A program made the position numbers and the translations under genes. 21,435 nt of DNA, taken from a virus. The DNA lies in the IMG/VR virus record IMGVR_UViG_3300033146_001267, positions 1-21,435 of that record, one strand, 5' to 3'. Shown piece after piece: positions 15,431 to 21,435 of this stretch; position 1 is the stretch's first letter; each line of letters begins with the position of its first letter. The notes below the pieces were generated by a model. That model ran no database searches and was not told the DNA's origin. It worked only from the letters and a program-made list of their open reading frames with translations.

Positions 15431-15540
15431 GAACGAAATAAAAGATAATTCCTTGTGTTCCTGAGGCAGTGACTGATACCCTGCCCTCTCGTTACTGTGA
15501 GGTAGACCAACCTAACTTGAAAACAACAGTCATATAATCA

Positions 15541-16146
15541 CTAGGCATCAAACACTATGCTGAATATCTTGCGATACTTGTTAGCATACGCCTTTATGAA
15601 AGATATTCTTCTCTCTTTAACATCTGCTACACTTAACTTTAGCATGCCAAGTTGATAACTTTTGTCCATCTTCCAATATCCCCATGAATGGAATAATTTA
15701 ACATATCTTTCATAATGTACCTCATACCCTAGCTCTTCCTTTAATGCTATGCTACAAGAGTATGCTTCTTCTTCAAACGTTGTTCTGTATTTCGCTTTAA
15801 GTGGGTATACAAACAATAAGAAAAGCAAGAAATGCAAAAATCGTAAACTAAAAGGTATCGCTAATAATGAAAACAAAGATAATGCTATGAATATTTGAGG
15901 TATGAAATATTGAATATAAAACTTTACTGTACCTATCTTTTCTTTTTTGAGTCTATGCACTTCTTCATGAAATAATATGAAAAATAATTTCTTATTTCCT
16001 CCATTGTTATTTAGGAAAACATTGTTTCCTATTATGATTCCAGCCATTTTTTTTTGTATTTTGAATAATACCTTCCATAACAATCCCTTCTCTACTATCT
16101 TGAAGTCTTTAAAAACATTTAAAACTTCCTGTTTTTTTGCATTCAT
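15541..16146 (-). CDS. Membrane-anchored HExxH zincin-like metallopeptidase
   Basis: A 201-residue protein starting 6 bases after AGAGGAC. Residues 50-65 read LFFILFHEEVHRLKKEK: HEEVH matches the HExxH zinc-binding and catalytic motif. About 60-65 residues later EEEAYS supplies a plausible third glutamate ligand, as in minigluzincins. Between them are two hydrophobic segments (FYIQYFIPQIFIALSLFSLL and a following leucine/phenylalanine-rich stretch) that would make a membrane hairpin, placing the active site on one membrane face. The protein is basic at both ends. Substrate unknown; envelope proteolysis, lysis or superinfection functions are all possible. It is convergent with the noncoding RNA and divergent from the fibre cassette, so it is probably expressed on its own. 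Confidence 0.65.
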   Translation of the reverse strand: MNAKKQEVLNVFKDFKIVEKGLLWKVLFKIQKKMAGIIIGNNVFLNNNGGNKKLFFILFHEEVHRLKKEKIGTVKFYIQYFIPQIFIALSLFSLLAIPFSLRFLHFLLFLLFVYPLKAKYRTTFEEEAYSCSIALKEELGYEVHYERYVKLFHSWGYWKMDKSYQLGMLKLSVADVKERRISFIKAYANKYRKIFSIVFDA

Positions 16147-16180
16147 TTTGTCCTCTTCGTTTAAAGATTAAGTCACATAT

Positions 16181-16203
16181 TACTATATGATAATCTTATA
16201 GTA
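16181..16203. promoter_or_regulatory. 23-bp near-perfect palindrome between divergent genes, possible operator
   Basis: TACTATA (16181-16187) and TATAGTA (16197-16203) are perfect 7-base arms around a GAT-A-ATC core; only one symmetric pair (T/T) breaks the palindrome. It lies between the zincin start (16146, leftward) and the first fibre gene (16239, rightward). Its TATA-like arms could also hold -10 elements in both directions. The TGATAATC core recurs at 14740-14747 in the other divergent intergenic region. Confidence 0.5.
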
Positions 16204-16238
16204 AATGGTTAGGTTTTGTAGCAAAAAGGAGTTTCATG

Positions 16239-16871
16239 ATGTCACAATATACAGAAAAATTTGACCTCTTAATGAGTAACGATGTCTTGGATTTTGTTAT
16301 CGTTATTCGCAAGGAACGAAACCCATTGCCAACAGACGACTATAGCATTGGTATTGAAGAAGGAACTAAGTTTGTTAATAAAATAACAAAAGAAACATTC
16401 ACTTGTGTAAATAACACAGTAGGTATCGCAGAGTGGGTTTCCAATAGTGGTTCATCAGGTGGTCTTCCGTCTGGTAATCATGGTGATTTGTTCTTTAGGG
16501 ATACGCCAACTGTTGTTAATGCGTTACCTATTGGAATGCCAAATCAAGTATTAACTTCAAATGGTATTGATGTTGAATGGAGATTTCCATCAACTGGAAT
16601 ATCAAGAGAAACAAGGGTACTTATAACAAACACTATGAATACAGGAACAAACATAAGTGTAACTTCTTCTGGTCCTGATTATGTTGTAAGTGGTAGTGTT
16701 GGTAATTTATTATCTTCACAAACATTGTTCCGAAATAGTTTACTACAGAAAGTATATCTAAATGGAATGTTGTTGGACAAAGAACTCGATGTTTTATGGG
16801 TGAATAGTCAAACATTTAGTTTGATAAATAATATTATAGACGATGGTGATGAATTAAAAATATTTGGATAA
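16239..16871 (+). CDS. Tail-fibre/appendage protein, short paralogue
   Basis: A 210-residue protein. The ATG at 16239 (MSQYTEKFDLL) is preferred over the one three bases upstream because it lies 7 bases after AGGAG and aligns with the paralogue at 19416. Residues 1-70 form a module (FVIVIRKERNPLPTDDYSIG, EEGTKFVNKIT, FTCVNNTVGIAEW) shared with that paralogue, and both also contain 'VLTSNG.DV.W' near residue 100. The C-terminal part differs and ends in KVYLNGMLLDKELDV followed by DDGDELKIFG, a beta domain that recurs in the next gene. Glycine/serine/threonine-rich beta composition fits a trimeric fibre or base attachment protein. It is the first gene of the plus-strand cassette. Confidence 0.65.
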   Translation: MSQYTEKFDLLMSNDVLDFVIVIRKERNPLPTDDYSIGIEEGTKFVNKITKETFTCVNNTVGIAEWVSNSGSSGGLPSGNHGDLFFRDTPTVVNALPIGMPNQVLTSNGIDVEWRFPSTGISRETRVLITNTMNTGTNISVTSSGPDYVVSGSVGNLLSSQTLFRNSLLQKVYLNGMLLDKELDVLWVNSQTFSLINNIIDDGDELKIFG

Positions 16872-16881
16872 GGAGATTATG

Positions 16882-17763
16882 ATGAAAATTAACGAAAGAG
16901 ATGTAGCCCTAAGGTCTGGCTTAACAAATTACCCTGCTTTAAAAGACTTTATGGATAGAAGAATAATTATACAGCTACCATTTAATGAAAACACTACAAT
17001 AAATGCTGGTGCAAATAATGTAGTGTTGATAGACAGCTCAATGGTTGTAGCTAGTAATTTGTCAATAGGGTTAGGAACTAGCTATAACGGTGGTTTGTTT
17101 GCTTCATTATTGACTGGTACTGTTGGAACAGGTTCTATCAACACTAACTCCGATTCACTTGGCAACATATTAAACATGGTTAAAATAAGAGATGCTACTA
17201 CTCATGATTCAGTAACTGACATCAATAACAGAGAAGTATATGGACTTGTTCAAGCTGTATCAACTGCTTTAGATGGTGATGTTATTGGAGCTTCTGGCTC
17301 TGAAAATGTTCAACTTTCCTTTGTTGTTGTTGATAGTGGTGGCACATTAGTTTTAACAAATGTTGCTGCTGTAATAGAGTTTACACAGCACAATACTTAT
17401 CTTGAAAGAATGAAGCCTACTATTATGCTAGAGGGTGGCAATCCTACTGCTGACGCTTTGGCTGTAGACCCTTTGTATTTTGACCAGGGGTTTTATGTTG
17501 TAACGACAGCTTTTGCCCCTAACGAAGTAATTACTTTGTCTACTGGTAATGGTGCAAGTGCTGGAGTATCAACTCAATCAGGTGACATAATATCTATTGG
17601 AGCTGCTTCTGGTGCGTTTAATAGTAATAACCAGCTTTCTGTATTGAAGAATGGAGTAGAACAAGTTAAAGGAACGGAAGTTATTTATGACTCTTCAGGT
17701 TCGTTTCATTTTGCTTCACCTTTAGATATTGACGATACATTTAAAGTAAAATTTCTAAACTAA
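16882..17763 (+). CDS. Structural appendage protein
   Basis: A 293-residue protein. The start at 16882 (MKINERDVALRSG) is chosen because AAGGAG ends 6 bases before it; that site overlaps the stop of the preceding gene. The sequence is beta-rich and poor in charge, with many Asn, Gly, Ser, Thr and Val residues (TINAGANNVVLIDSSMVVAS, LSFVVVDSGGTLVLTNVAAV). Its C-terminal 45 residues (LSVLKNGVEQVKGTEVIYD, then DIDDTFKVKFLN) resemble the end of the preceding protein, suggesting a shared capping or trimerisation domain. This looks like a virion fibre or decoration protein. I do not recognise the family. Confidence 0.6.
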   Translation: MKINERDVALRSGLTNYPALKDFMDRRIIIQLPFNENTTINAGANNVVLIDSSMVVASNLSIGLGTSYNGGLFASLLTGTVGTGSINTNSDSLGNILNMVKIRDATTHDSVTDINNREVYGLVQAVSTALDGDVIGASGSENVQLSFVVVDSGGTLVLTNVAAVIEFTQHNTYLERMKPTIMLEGGNPTADALAVDPLYFDQGFYVVTTAFAPNEVITLSTGNGASAGVSTQSGDIISIGAASGAFNSNNQLSVLKNGVEQVKGTEVIYDSSGSFHFASPLDIDDTFKVKFLN

Positions 17764-17782
17764 AAATAAATAATATAATTAT

Positions 17783-17823
17783 AAGCAAGGTTGTATTTAT
17801 AGGCAGACAATATGGCCTTGCTT
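17783..17823 (+). terminator. Stem-loop between appendage genes, weak terminator or mRNA element
   Basis: AAGCAAGG (17783-17790) pairs perfectly with CCTTGCTT (17816-17823), and TTGT (17791-17794) can pair with ACAA (17807-17810) inside. It is followed by a short TTTATT and then the AAGGAG of the next gene. It may be a leaky terminator or a stability element within the fibre operon. Confidence 0.45.
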
Positions 17824-17843
17824 TATTCTCAAGGAGATAAATT

Positions 17844-19391
17844 ATGTTTAACCAAAGAGACATTAGAAATCACAGAGTCTCAACCATAGCAGAAATGAAT
17901 GCAATCATAAACGCCAACATCAAAACTAGCTGCTATTGTGACGAGACAGAGACGCTTTATCGCTTCTCGAATACTAGCTCATTGATTGTCAATGATACCT
18001 CTATTTTAGCTACAGGAGTTGGCCTTACAACAAGATGGATTGGAGCGTCTGGACGATATAAGCATGGCGAGATAGATATGGATGGAGCTTTCAATGAAAA
18101 GATAATTGAAATAAATAGTGACTATGGTATAGCTGACAACTGGATGTTTGGGCAACTACATGTAGATACAAGTGGTGGTGATGTAACTTTAACGCTGCCA
18201 CCGTCAATAGCTCCTTTGCCTGATGGAGCAAAGAGAACTGTAATTAACATAGGACACAATAGAGTGTTTTTAAATCCTAATGGCGTACCTATAGATGACG
18301 ACACTTCTGAAAGAGTGATAGCTTCAGAAGGATGGCTAATACTATATAAGGTGCAGTCAGAAGGTAAAATATTTAACAGCAAAAATACTTTTATTAATCA
18401 ATACCCAGATGATATACCTAACCTAGAGATATGGTTAGACCCAGAGCAAGGGATTACTCAAGCTGGTGGCTTTGTTAGTCAATGGGTAAGTCAAGATATA
18501 AACTCAAGAACATTTGTACAAACTACACTAGGAATACAACCTGTCTTTAATGCTAGTGATATAAATGGCTTAGCTACAGTAGAAAATAGTGCTTCACAAT
18601 ATATGAGTGCTGGTGCTGGATTTAATGTATTTGACAACACAAGAGGATTATATTGCGTAGGTTTATTCTATGTAACTAATACTGGCACTGATTACATTAT
18701 CGGAAAGTCACAGAATACACAAAGAGCATGGAGGTTTGGTCAAAGGAGAAGTTATATATACGAAGAAAAAGCAGGAGTAAGTACGTCTGTTGCTATGAAT
18801 CCAGCAATACAAGAGTGGCAAATTTTAGAAATGGTATGGATTCCTGGTGGTCAAACTAGAGTATATCTTAATGGAATTAGACAAGCTGTGAGTGCTTCTT
18901 CTATCGCTGACATAGACACTGACTGTACTTCTAACTTACAAATATTTGACCTACAAGAAGGTGGAGATTTTGATGGGAAGATTGCAGAGTTATGCGTATA
19001 CTCAGATGTTCCTTCACTTAATGTAAGAGATAATTTACGGAATTACCTTGTAGCAAAATATGCTTTAAATAATATAAACAGCAATGCTCTTGGTGAAACA
19101 CAAGGGCTACAGTTAAATATAGAGACTCAATCATTAGACTATACCATAAGGGATGATGACTACTGTACGCTAGTAGACGCTAGTGTAAGTGCTGTTACTA
19201 TATCTCTACCAACGGCTATTGGTAGAGATGGAAAAGTATTTGTTATTAAAGCTATTGATTTTACTAATGCTATAACAGTAATGCCGTTTGGTACACAAAC
19301 AATAGAAGGTGTAGCTTCGTACAGTTTTGCAAACGTAAATGAGTTTGTAACAATAATGTCTGATGGTTCAAATTGGATTATAATAAGTTGA
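17844..19391 (+). CDS. Tail fibre with LamG/concanavalin-like domain, likely receptor binding
   Basis: A 515-residue protein, ATG 6 bases after AAGGAG. Residues 1-190 are a beta-rich N-terminal region (FNQRDIRNHRVSTIAEMNAI, then VDTSGGDVTLTLPPS, VINIGHNRVFLNPNG). Residues 190-405 look like a LamG/concanavalin A-like lectin domain: IPNLEIWLDPEQGI, FVSQWVSQD, then ATVENSASQYMSAG, a central strand region with YLNG, and FDGKIAELCVYSD followed by a short helix. Residues 425-515 are a domain common in phage fibres (DDDYCTLVDASVSAVTISLP, GKVFVIKAI, GTQTIEG, then DGSNWIIIS). Such lectin-like domains bind cell-surface sugars, so this is the best candidate for the receptor-binding protein. Confidence 0.7.
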   Translation: MFNQRDIRNHRVSTIAEMNAIINANIKTSCYCDETETLYRFSNTSSLIVNDTSILATGVGLTTRWIGASGRYKHGEIDMDGAFNEKIIEINSDYGIADNWMFGQLHVDTSGGDVTLTLPPSIAPLPDGAKRTVINIGHNRVFLNPNGVPIDDDTSERVIASEGWLILYKVQSEGKIFNSKNTFINQYPDDIPNLEIWLDPEQGITQAGGFVSQWVSQDINSRTFVQTTLGIQPVFNASDINGLATVENSASQYMSAGAGFNVFDNTRGLYCVGLFYVTNTGTDYIIGKSQNTQRAWRFGQRRSYIYEEKAGVSTSVAMNPAIQEWQILEMVWIPGGQTRVYLNGIRQAVSASSIADIDTDCTSNLQIFDLQEGGDFDGKIAELCVYSDVPSLNVRDNLRNYLVAKYALNNINSNALGETQGLQLNIETQSLDYTIRDDDYCTLVDASVSAVTISLPTAIGRDGKVFVIKAIDFTNAITVMPFGTQTIEGVASYSFANVNEFVTIMSDGSNWIIIS

Positions 19392-19415
19392 TATTACAAT
19401 AAATAGGAGATTAAA

Positions 19416-20312
19416 ATGTCACAACACACAGAGAAGTATGATATACTAATGAACAGTGGAGCAATAGACTTTGCTGTTATCATACGTAAGGATAGAGACC
19501 CGATACCAACTGATGATTATAGTATTGGTGCTGAAGAAGGCACCAAGTTCGTTAACAAAGCAACAGGCACGGCGTTTACTTGCATTAACAATACAATAGG
19601 CTTGGCTCAATGGGTTCAAGATGGAACTTCTACAGGTGGCCTCCCTATAGGTGTTAGAGGTGATGCCTTAGTGCATAATGGAACTACATGGGTCACATTA
19701 AACATAGGAGCGTCTGGTGAAGTGTTAACATCTAATGGACTTGATGTTGTATGGGGTTCAGCAAGTGGATTGCCTACAGGTGCTATGGGTGACATACTAT
19801 ATCACAACGGAGTTAGTTGGATCGTAAGGCCTGCTGGAAACGAAGCAGATTTACTTAGATTTGTAGCTGGTGTTCCTGTATGGGTTAACTTAATATCTGA
19901 TGGAGTTGATGATGGTGATATGTTAGTATGGAATGCTACAACAACTTCTTATGATAGATTTCCTAGAGGAGTTGAAGGGCAAATATTGCAAATCGTTTCT
20001 AATGTGCCTCGTTGGGTTACGTCTGGTGGTCTAAATAGAATAACAATCACAAGTACGACAGTGCTTGCAGATACAGATATATATGACGCTATTACTTTGA
20101 ACGATTCTTCAAACATAGATTTAACTTTGTTTCCAACGCCTGTTGATGGTAGAGTTATTGAAATTAAAAACTTATCTCCTGAGGTTGCTACAAAAAGAGT
20201 GTTAGCAAATGTTGGTCAAACAATAGATGGGTTCAGTGAATATGTATTAGCTTATAATGAAAGCATTAGACTTATGTTTAACCTTGATGATAACATGTGG
20301 GAATTAAGATAA
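19416..20312 (+). CDS. Tail-fibre/appendage protein, long paralogue
   Basis: A 298-residue protein starting 7 bases after AGGAG. Residues 1-70 (MSQHTEKYDILM, then FAVIIRKDRDPIPTDDYSIG, EEGTKFVNKA, FTCINNTIGLAQWV) are clearly homologous to the protein at 16239. The middle contains repeated 'G..GD.L..NG..W' units (VRGDALVHNGTTWV; AMGDILYHNGVSWI; DGDMLVWNATTTSY), typical of fibre shafts or collar repeats. The end (TLFPTPVDGRVIEIKNLSP, then TIDGFSEYVLAYNESIRLMF and MWELR) has the same layout as the C-terminal domain of the protein at 17844. It therefore combines a paralogous N-terminal anchor with a different shaft and tip, a mosaic typical of host-range modules. Confidence 0.7.
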   Translation: MSQHTEKYDILMNSGAIDFAVIIRKDRDPIPTDDYSIGAEEGTKFVNKATGTAFTCINNTIGLAQWVQDGTSTGGLPIGVRGDALVHNGTTWVTLNIGASGEVLTSNGLDVVWGSASGLPTGAMGDILYHNGVSWIVRPAGNEADLLRFVAGVPVWVNLISDGVDDGDMLVWNATTTSYDRFPRGVEGQILQIVSNVPRWVTSGGLNRITITSTTVLADTDIYDAITLNDSSNIDLTLFPTPVDGRVIEIKNLSPEVATKRVLANVGQTIDGFSEYVLAYNESIRLMFNLDDNMWELR

Positions 20313-20332
20313 TTATATAAAGGAGATATATT

Positions 20333-21435
20333 ATGTATAAAAAGAACTTAAGACGACAATATTTAGACAACATAAAGTTAACTATAGGTGTTTCTTACCC
20401 TTTGACTGTTTCAGCTTTTGACGGTCACATGGCTAAATATGCAGCTTTTTTTAGAGACAATTTTGGTAGCAATGATAACACACAAAACAAAGTATACTTT
20501 AAAATATGCAATCTTTCAACAAGTCAAGAATGGGACAATATGAGATTCTCACAAATGTCTGATGTTGTAACTTGGTGTAATAATAATTTATCTAATGATG
20601 GTTCAATCTTTAATGATAGTGTTGTTATGTATCCATTTTATTATGTTGATGAATCAATCCCTACAATTACTACAATGTATGGAATGAATAGGCTGTATTC
20701 TGCATTAAGAGGTAAGAGAAACTATCAAAAATCTTCTGCAAACACTGCTGTTAATCTTGTAAACACACCAAACATAACAGGCATGTTACAAGACATGTGG
20801 CAACAATTATGGGGGCATACTATTGATTTTAATGTAGGTTTGCATAAACAAATTATATGGTTATCAGCACGTAGCAACAGAAATCTTTATGGGAATTATA
20901 GAAGTGACAAGCATATTGGTTTCAACGGTATAACAGGACAACCACCAGTTAATAGGGCATACTATGATAGTGGTAGTTCTAATGTAGCTGTTTGTCCTTC
21001 ATCAATGACTAGTGATTGGATTATAAATGGTCAGACTAATGGCTCATGTTACGGTTCAATAAACACAGATAATACCTCCTATATGATTGAAGGTGCTAGC
21101 CAAGATTCTGTTAGAAAATTAGGTACCGAATCTATTATGCAATCTAATGACAGTGTTATAAGGGGGTATCAAGTTCAGTACAGTGCTAATACAGACTATA
21201 TGGTTATGGCAGTTAAGCCTGTAGGGATTGATACTGTTGTTATAGATTATGTAGATTTTATCAAATATGATTTACTTGTATGTGGATTCAATCAAGAATT
21301 ACAACAAATAAATGAAAAAGTTATTTCTACACCACCTCCAAGAAGTGATGCTAGAGGTGGAAAGATGATGTTAAGAAAAACCGATTGGATTTTAAGACAA
21401 GAAATAACTAGTCAATTTAGTACAACAAGTAATAG
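20333..21435 (+). CDS. Structural-type protein of unknown family (partial, C-terminus outside window)
   Basis: An ATG at 20333, 7 bases after AAAGGAG, opens a frame of 367 codons with no stop before the window edge, so the gene is cut. The translation begins MYKKNLRRQYLDNIKLTIGV and is rich in Asn, Ser, Tyr and Gly, with aromatic segments (VVMYPFYYVDESIPTITTMY, MWQQLWGHTIDFN). There are Cys residues but no obvious catalytic motif or signal peptide. It continues the fibre cassette with 20 bases after the preceding stop. It may be a fibre, a tip adhesin or another virion protein; I do not recognise it. Confidence 0.65.
   Translation, partial: MYKKNLRRQYLDNIKLTIGVSYPLTVSAFDGHMAKYAAFFRDNFGSNDNTQNKVYFKICNLSTSQEWDNMRFSQMSDVVTWCNNNLSNDGSIFNDSVVMYPFYYVDESIPTITTMYGMNRLYSALRGKRNYQKSSANTAVNLVNTPNITGMLQDMWQQLWGHTIDFNVGLHKQIIWLSARSNRNLYGNYRSDKHIGFNGITGQPPVNRAYYDSGSSNVAVCPSSMTSDWIINGQTNGSCYGSINTDNTSYMIEGASQDSVRKLGTESIMQSNDSVIRGYQVQYSANTDYMVMAVKPVGIDTVVIDYVDFIKYDLLVCGFNQELQQINEKVISTPPPRSDARGGKMMLRKTDWILRQEITSQFSTTSN

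Larger units (their letters stand above)
14806..15490 (+). ncRNA. Giant structured noncoding RNA, about 685 nt (ROOL/GOLLD-like or new class)
   Basis: There is no credible protein gene here, but there is extensive pairing. Ends: 14806-14817 pairs perfectly with 15479-15490 (12 bp, mostly G-C), and the stem goes on with 14818-14820/15475-15477 and 14822-14827/15469-15474. Inside: a 62-nt hairpin 15038-15099 (11 bp with one bulge, then 15054-15061/15080-15087, then 15062-15065/15072-15075); a 13-bp long-range helix 15314-15326/15445-15457; hairpins 14861-14865/14873-14877, 14916-14921/14930-14935, 15185-15191/15203-15209, 15277-15286/15305-15313 and 15378-15387/15399-15408. The loop of the 15185 hairpin (15193-15199) is complementary over 7 bases to 15143-15149, a pseudoknot. 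A consensus promoter starts at the first paired base. No intrinsic terminator follows, so the 3' end may be processed. Size, closed ends, pseudoknots and phage location fit giant phage RNAs such as ROOL and GOLLD. I cannot match a consensus, so the class is open; function unknown. Confidence 0.75.

Noticed and set aside
14806-15490. Group I intron, RNase P RNA or tmRNA
   Set aside because: I see no conserved core of these RNAs (no RNase P GAGGAAAGUCC-type element, no tmRNA ends or tag frame), and the element interrupts no gene. The size also does not fit RNase P or tmRNA.
14806-15540. tRNA gene within or beside the RNA
   Set aside because: No cloverleaf with a GGTTCGAATCC-type T arm and CCA-compatible acceptor stem could be drawn.
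15491-15540. Intrinsic terminator at the 3' end of the RNA
   Set aside because: There is no G-C hairpin followed by a T-run; only a weak AGGT/ACCT pairing is visible.

Overview
The window is part of the genome of a tailed phage or prophage with a contractile tail (myovirus morphology). Its host is a low-GC bacterium that uses standard stop codons and strong AGGAG-type ribosome binding sites. The DNA is visibly AT-rich, with many AUA, AGA and UUA codons. The XkdF-type protease, the XkdH/XkdK/XkdM-like gene order and the strong Shine-Dalgarno sites fit a Firmicutes-like or Fusobacteria-like host, but the host cannot be named from the sequence.

Minus strand, 14602 down to 1: one long late operon with overlapping or nearly touching genes, led by a consensus sigma-70 promoter (14651-14679). 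In transcription order it encodes a RuvC-like resolvase, a probable small terminase, the large terminase (TTG start), the portal, a small protein with ribbon-helix-helix-like halves, a fusion carrying an XkdF-type prohead protease domain, a scaffold-like coiled-coil protein, a 100-residue protein overlapping the major capsid gene, the HK97-fold major capsid protein, a hairpin that may be a terminator, an unknown 153-residue protein, a head-tail adaptor, a probable head-closure protein, a tail-completion protein, a possible 27-residue membrane micropeptide, an IPT/TIG-domain protein in the tail-terminator position, a lysine-rich repeat protein, the tail sheath, and the start of the tail tube gene (cut by the window edge).

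14603-15540: about 940 bases with no credible protein gene. It holds two divergent consensus promoters. The rightward one starts transcription at the foot of a 12-bp perfect, GC-rich stem (14806-14817 with 15479-15490) that joins the two ends of a roughly 685-nt element. Many long internal helices and at least one convincing pseudoknot can be paired by hand. I interpret it as a giant ornate noncoding RNA of the kind found in phages (ROOL or GOLLD type) or a new class. It is the most interesting object in the window.

15541-16146 (minus): a membrane-anchored HExxH zincin-like protein, convergent with the RNA. From 16239 to the right edge (plus strand): a cassette of appendage or tail-fibre genes, including two paralogues sharing an N-terminal module, a protein with a LamG/concanavalin-like domain, and an unrecognised structural-looking protein that runs off the window. 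A 23-bp near-palindrome lies between the zincin and this cassette and shares a core with a palindrome between the two divergent promoters.

How it works together: the minus-strand operon builds and fills the head and makes the neck, sheath and tube. The plus-strand cassette probably supplies host-recognition appendages. The large RNA sits between them under its own strong promoter.
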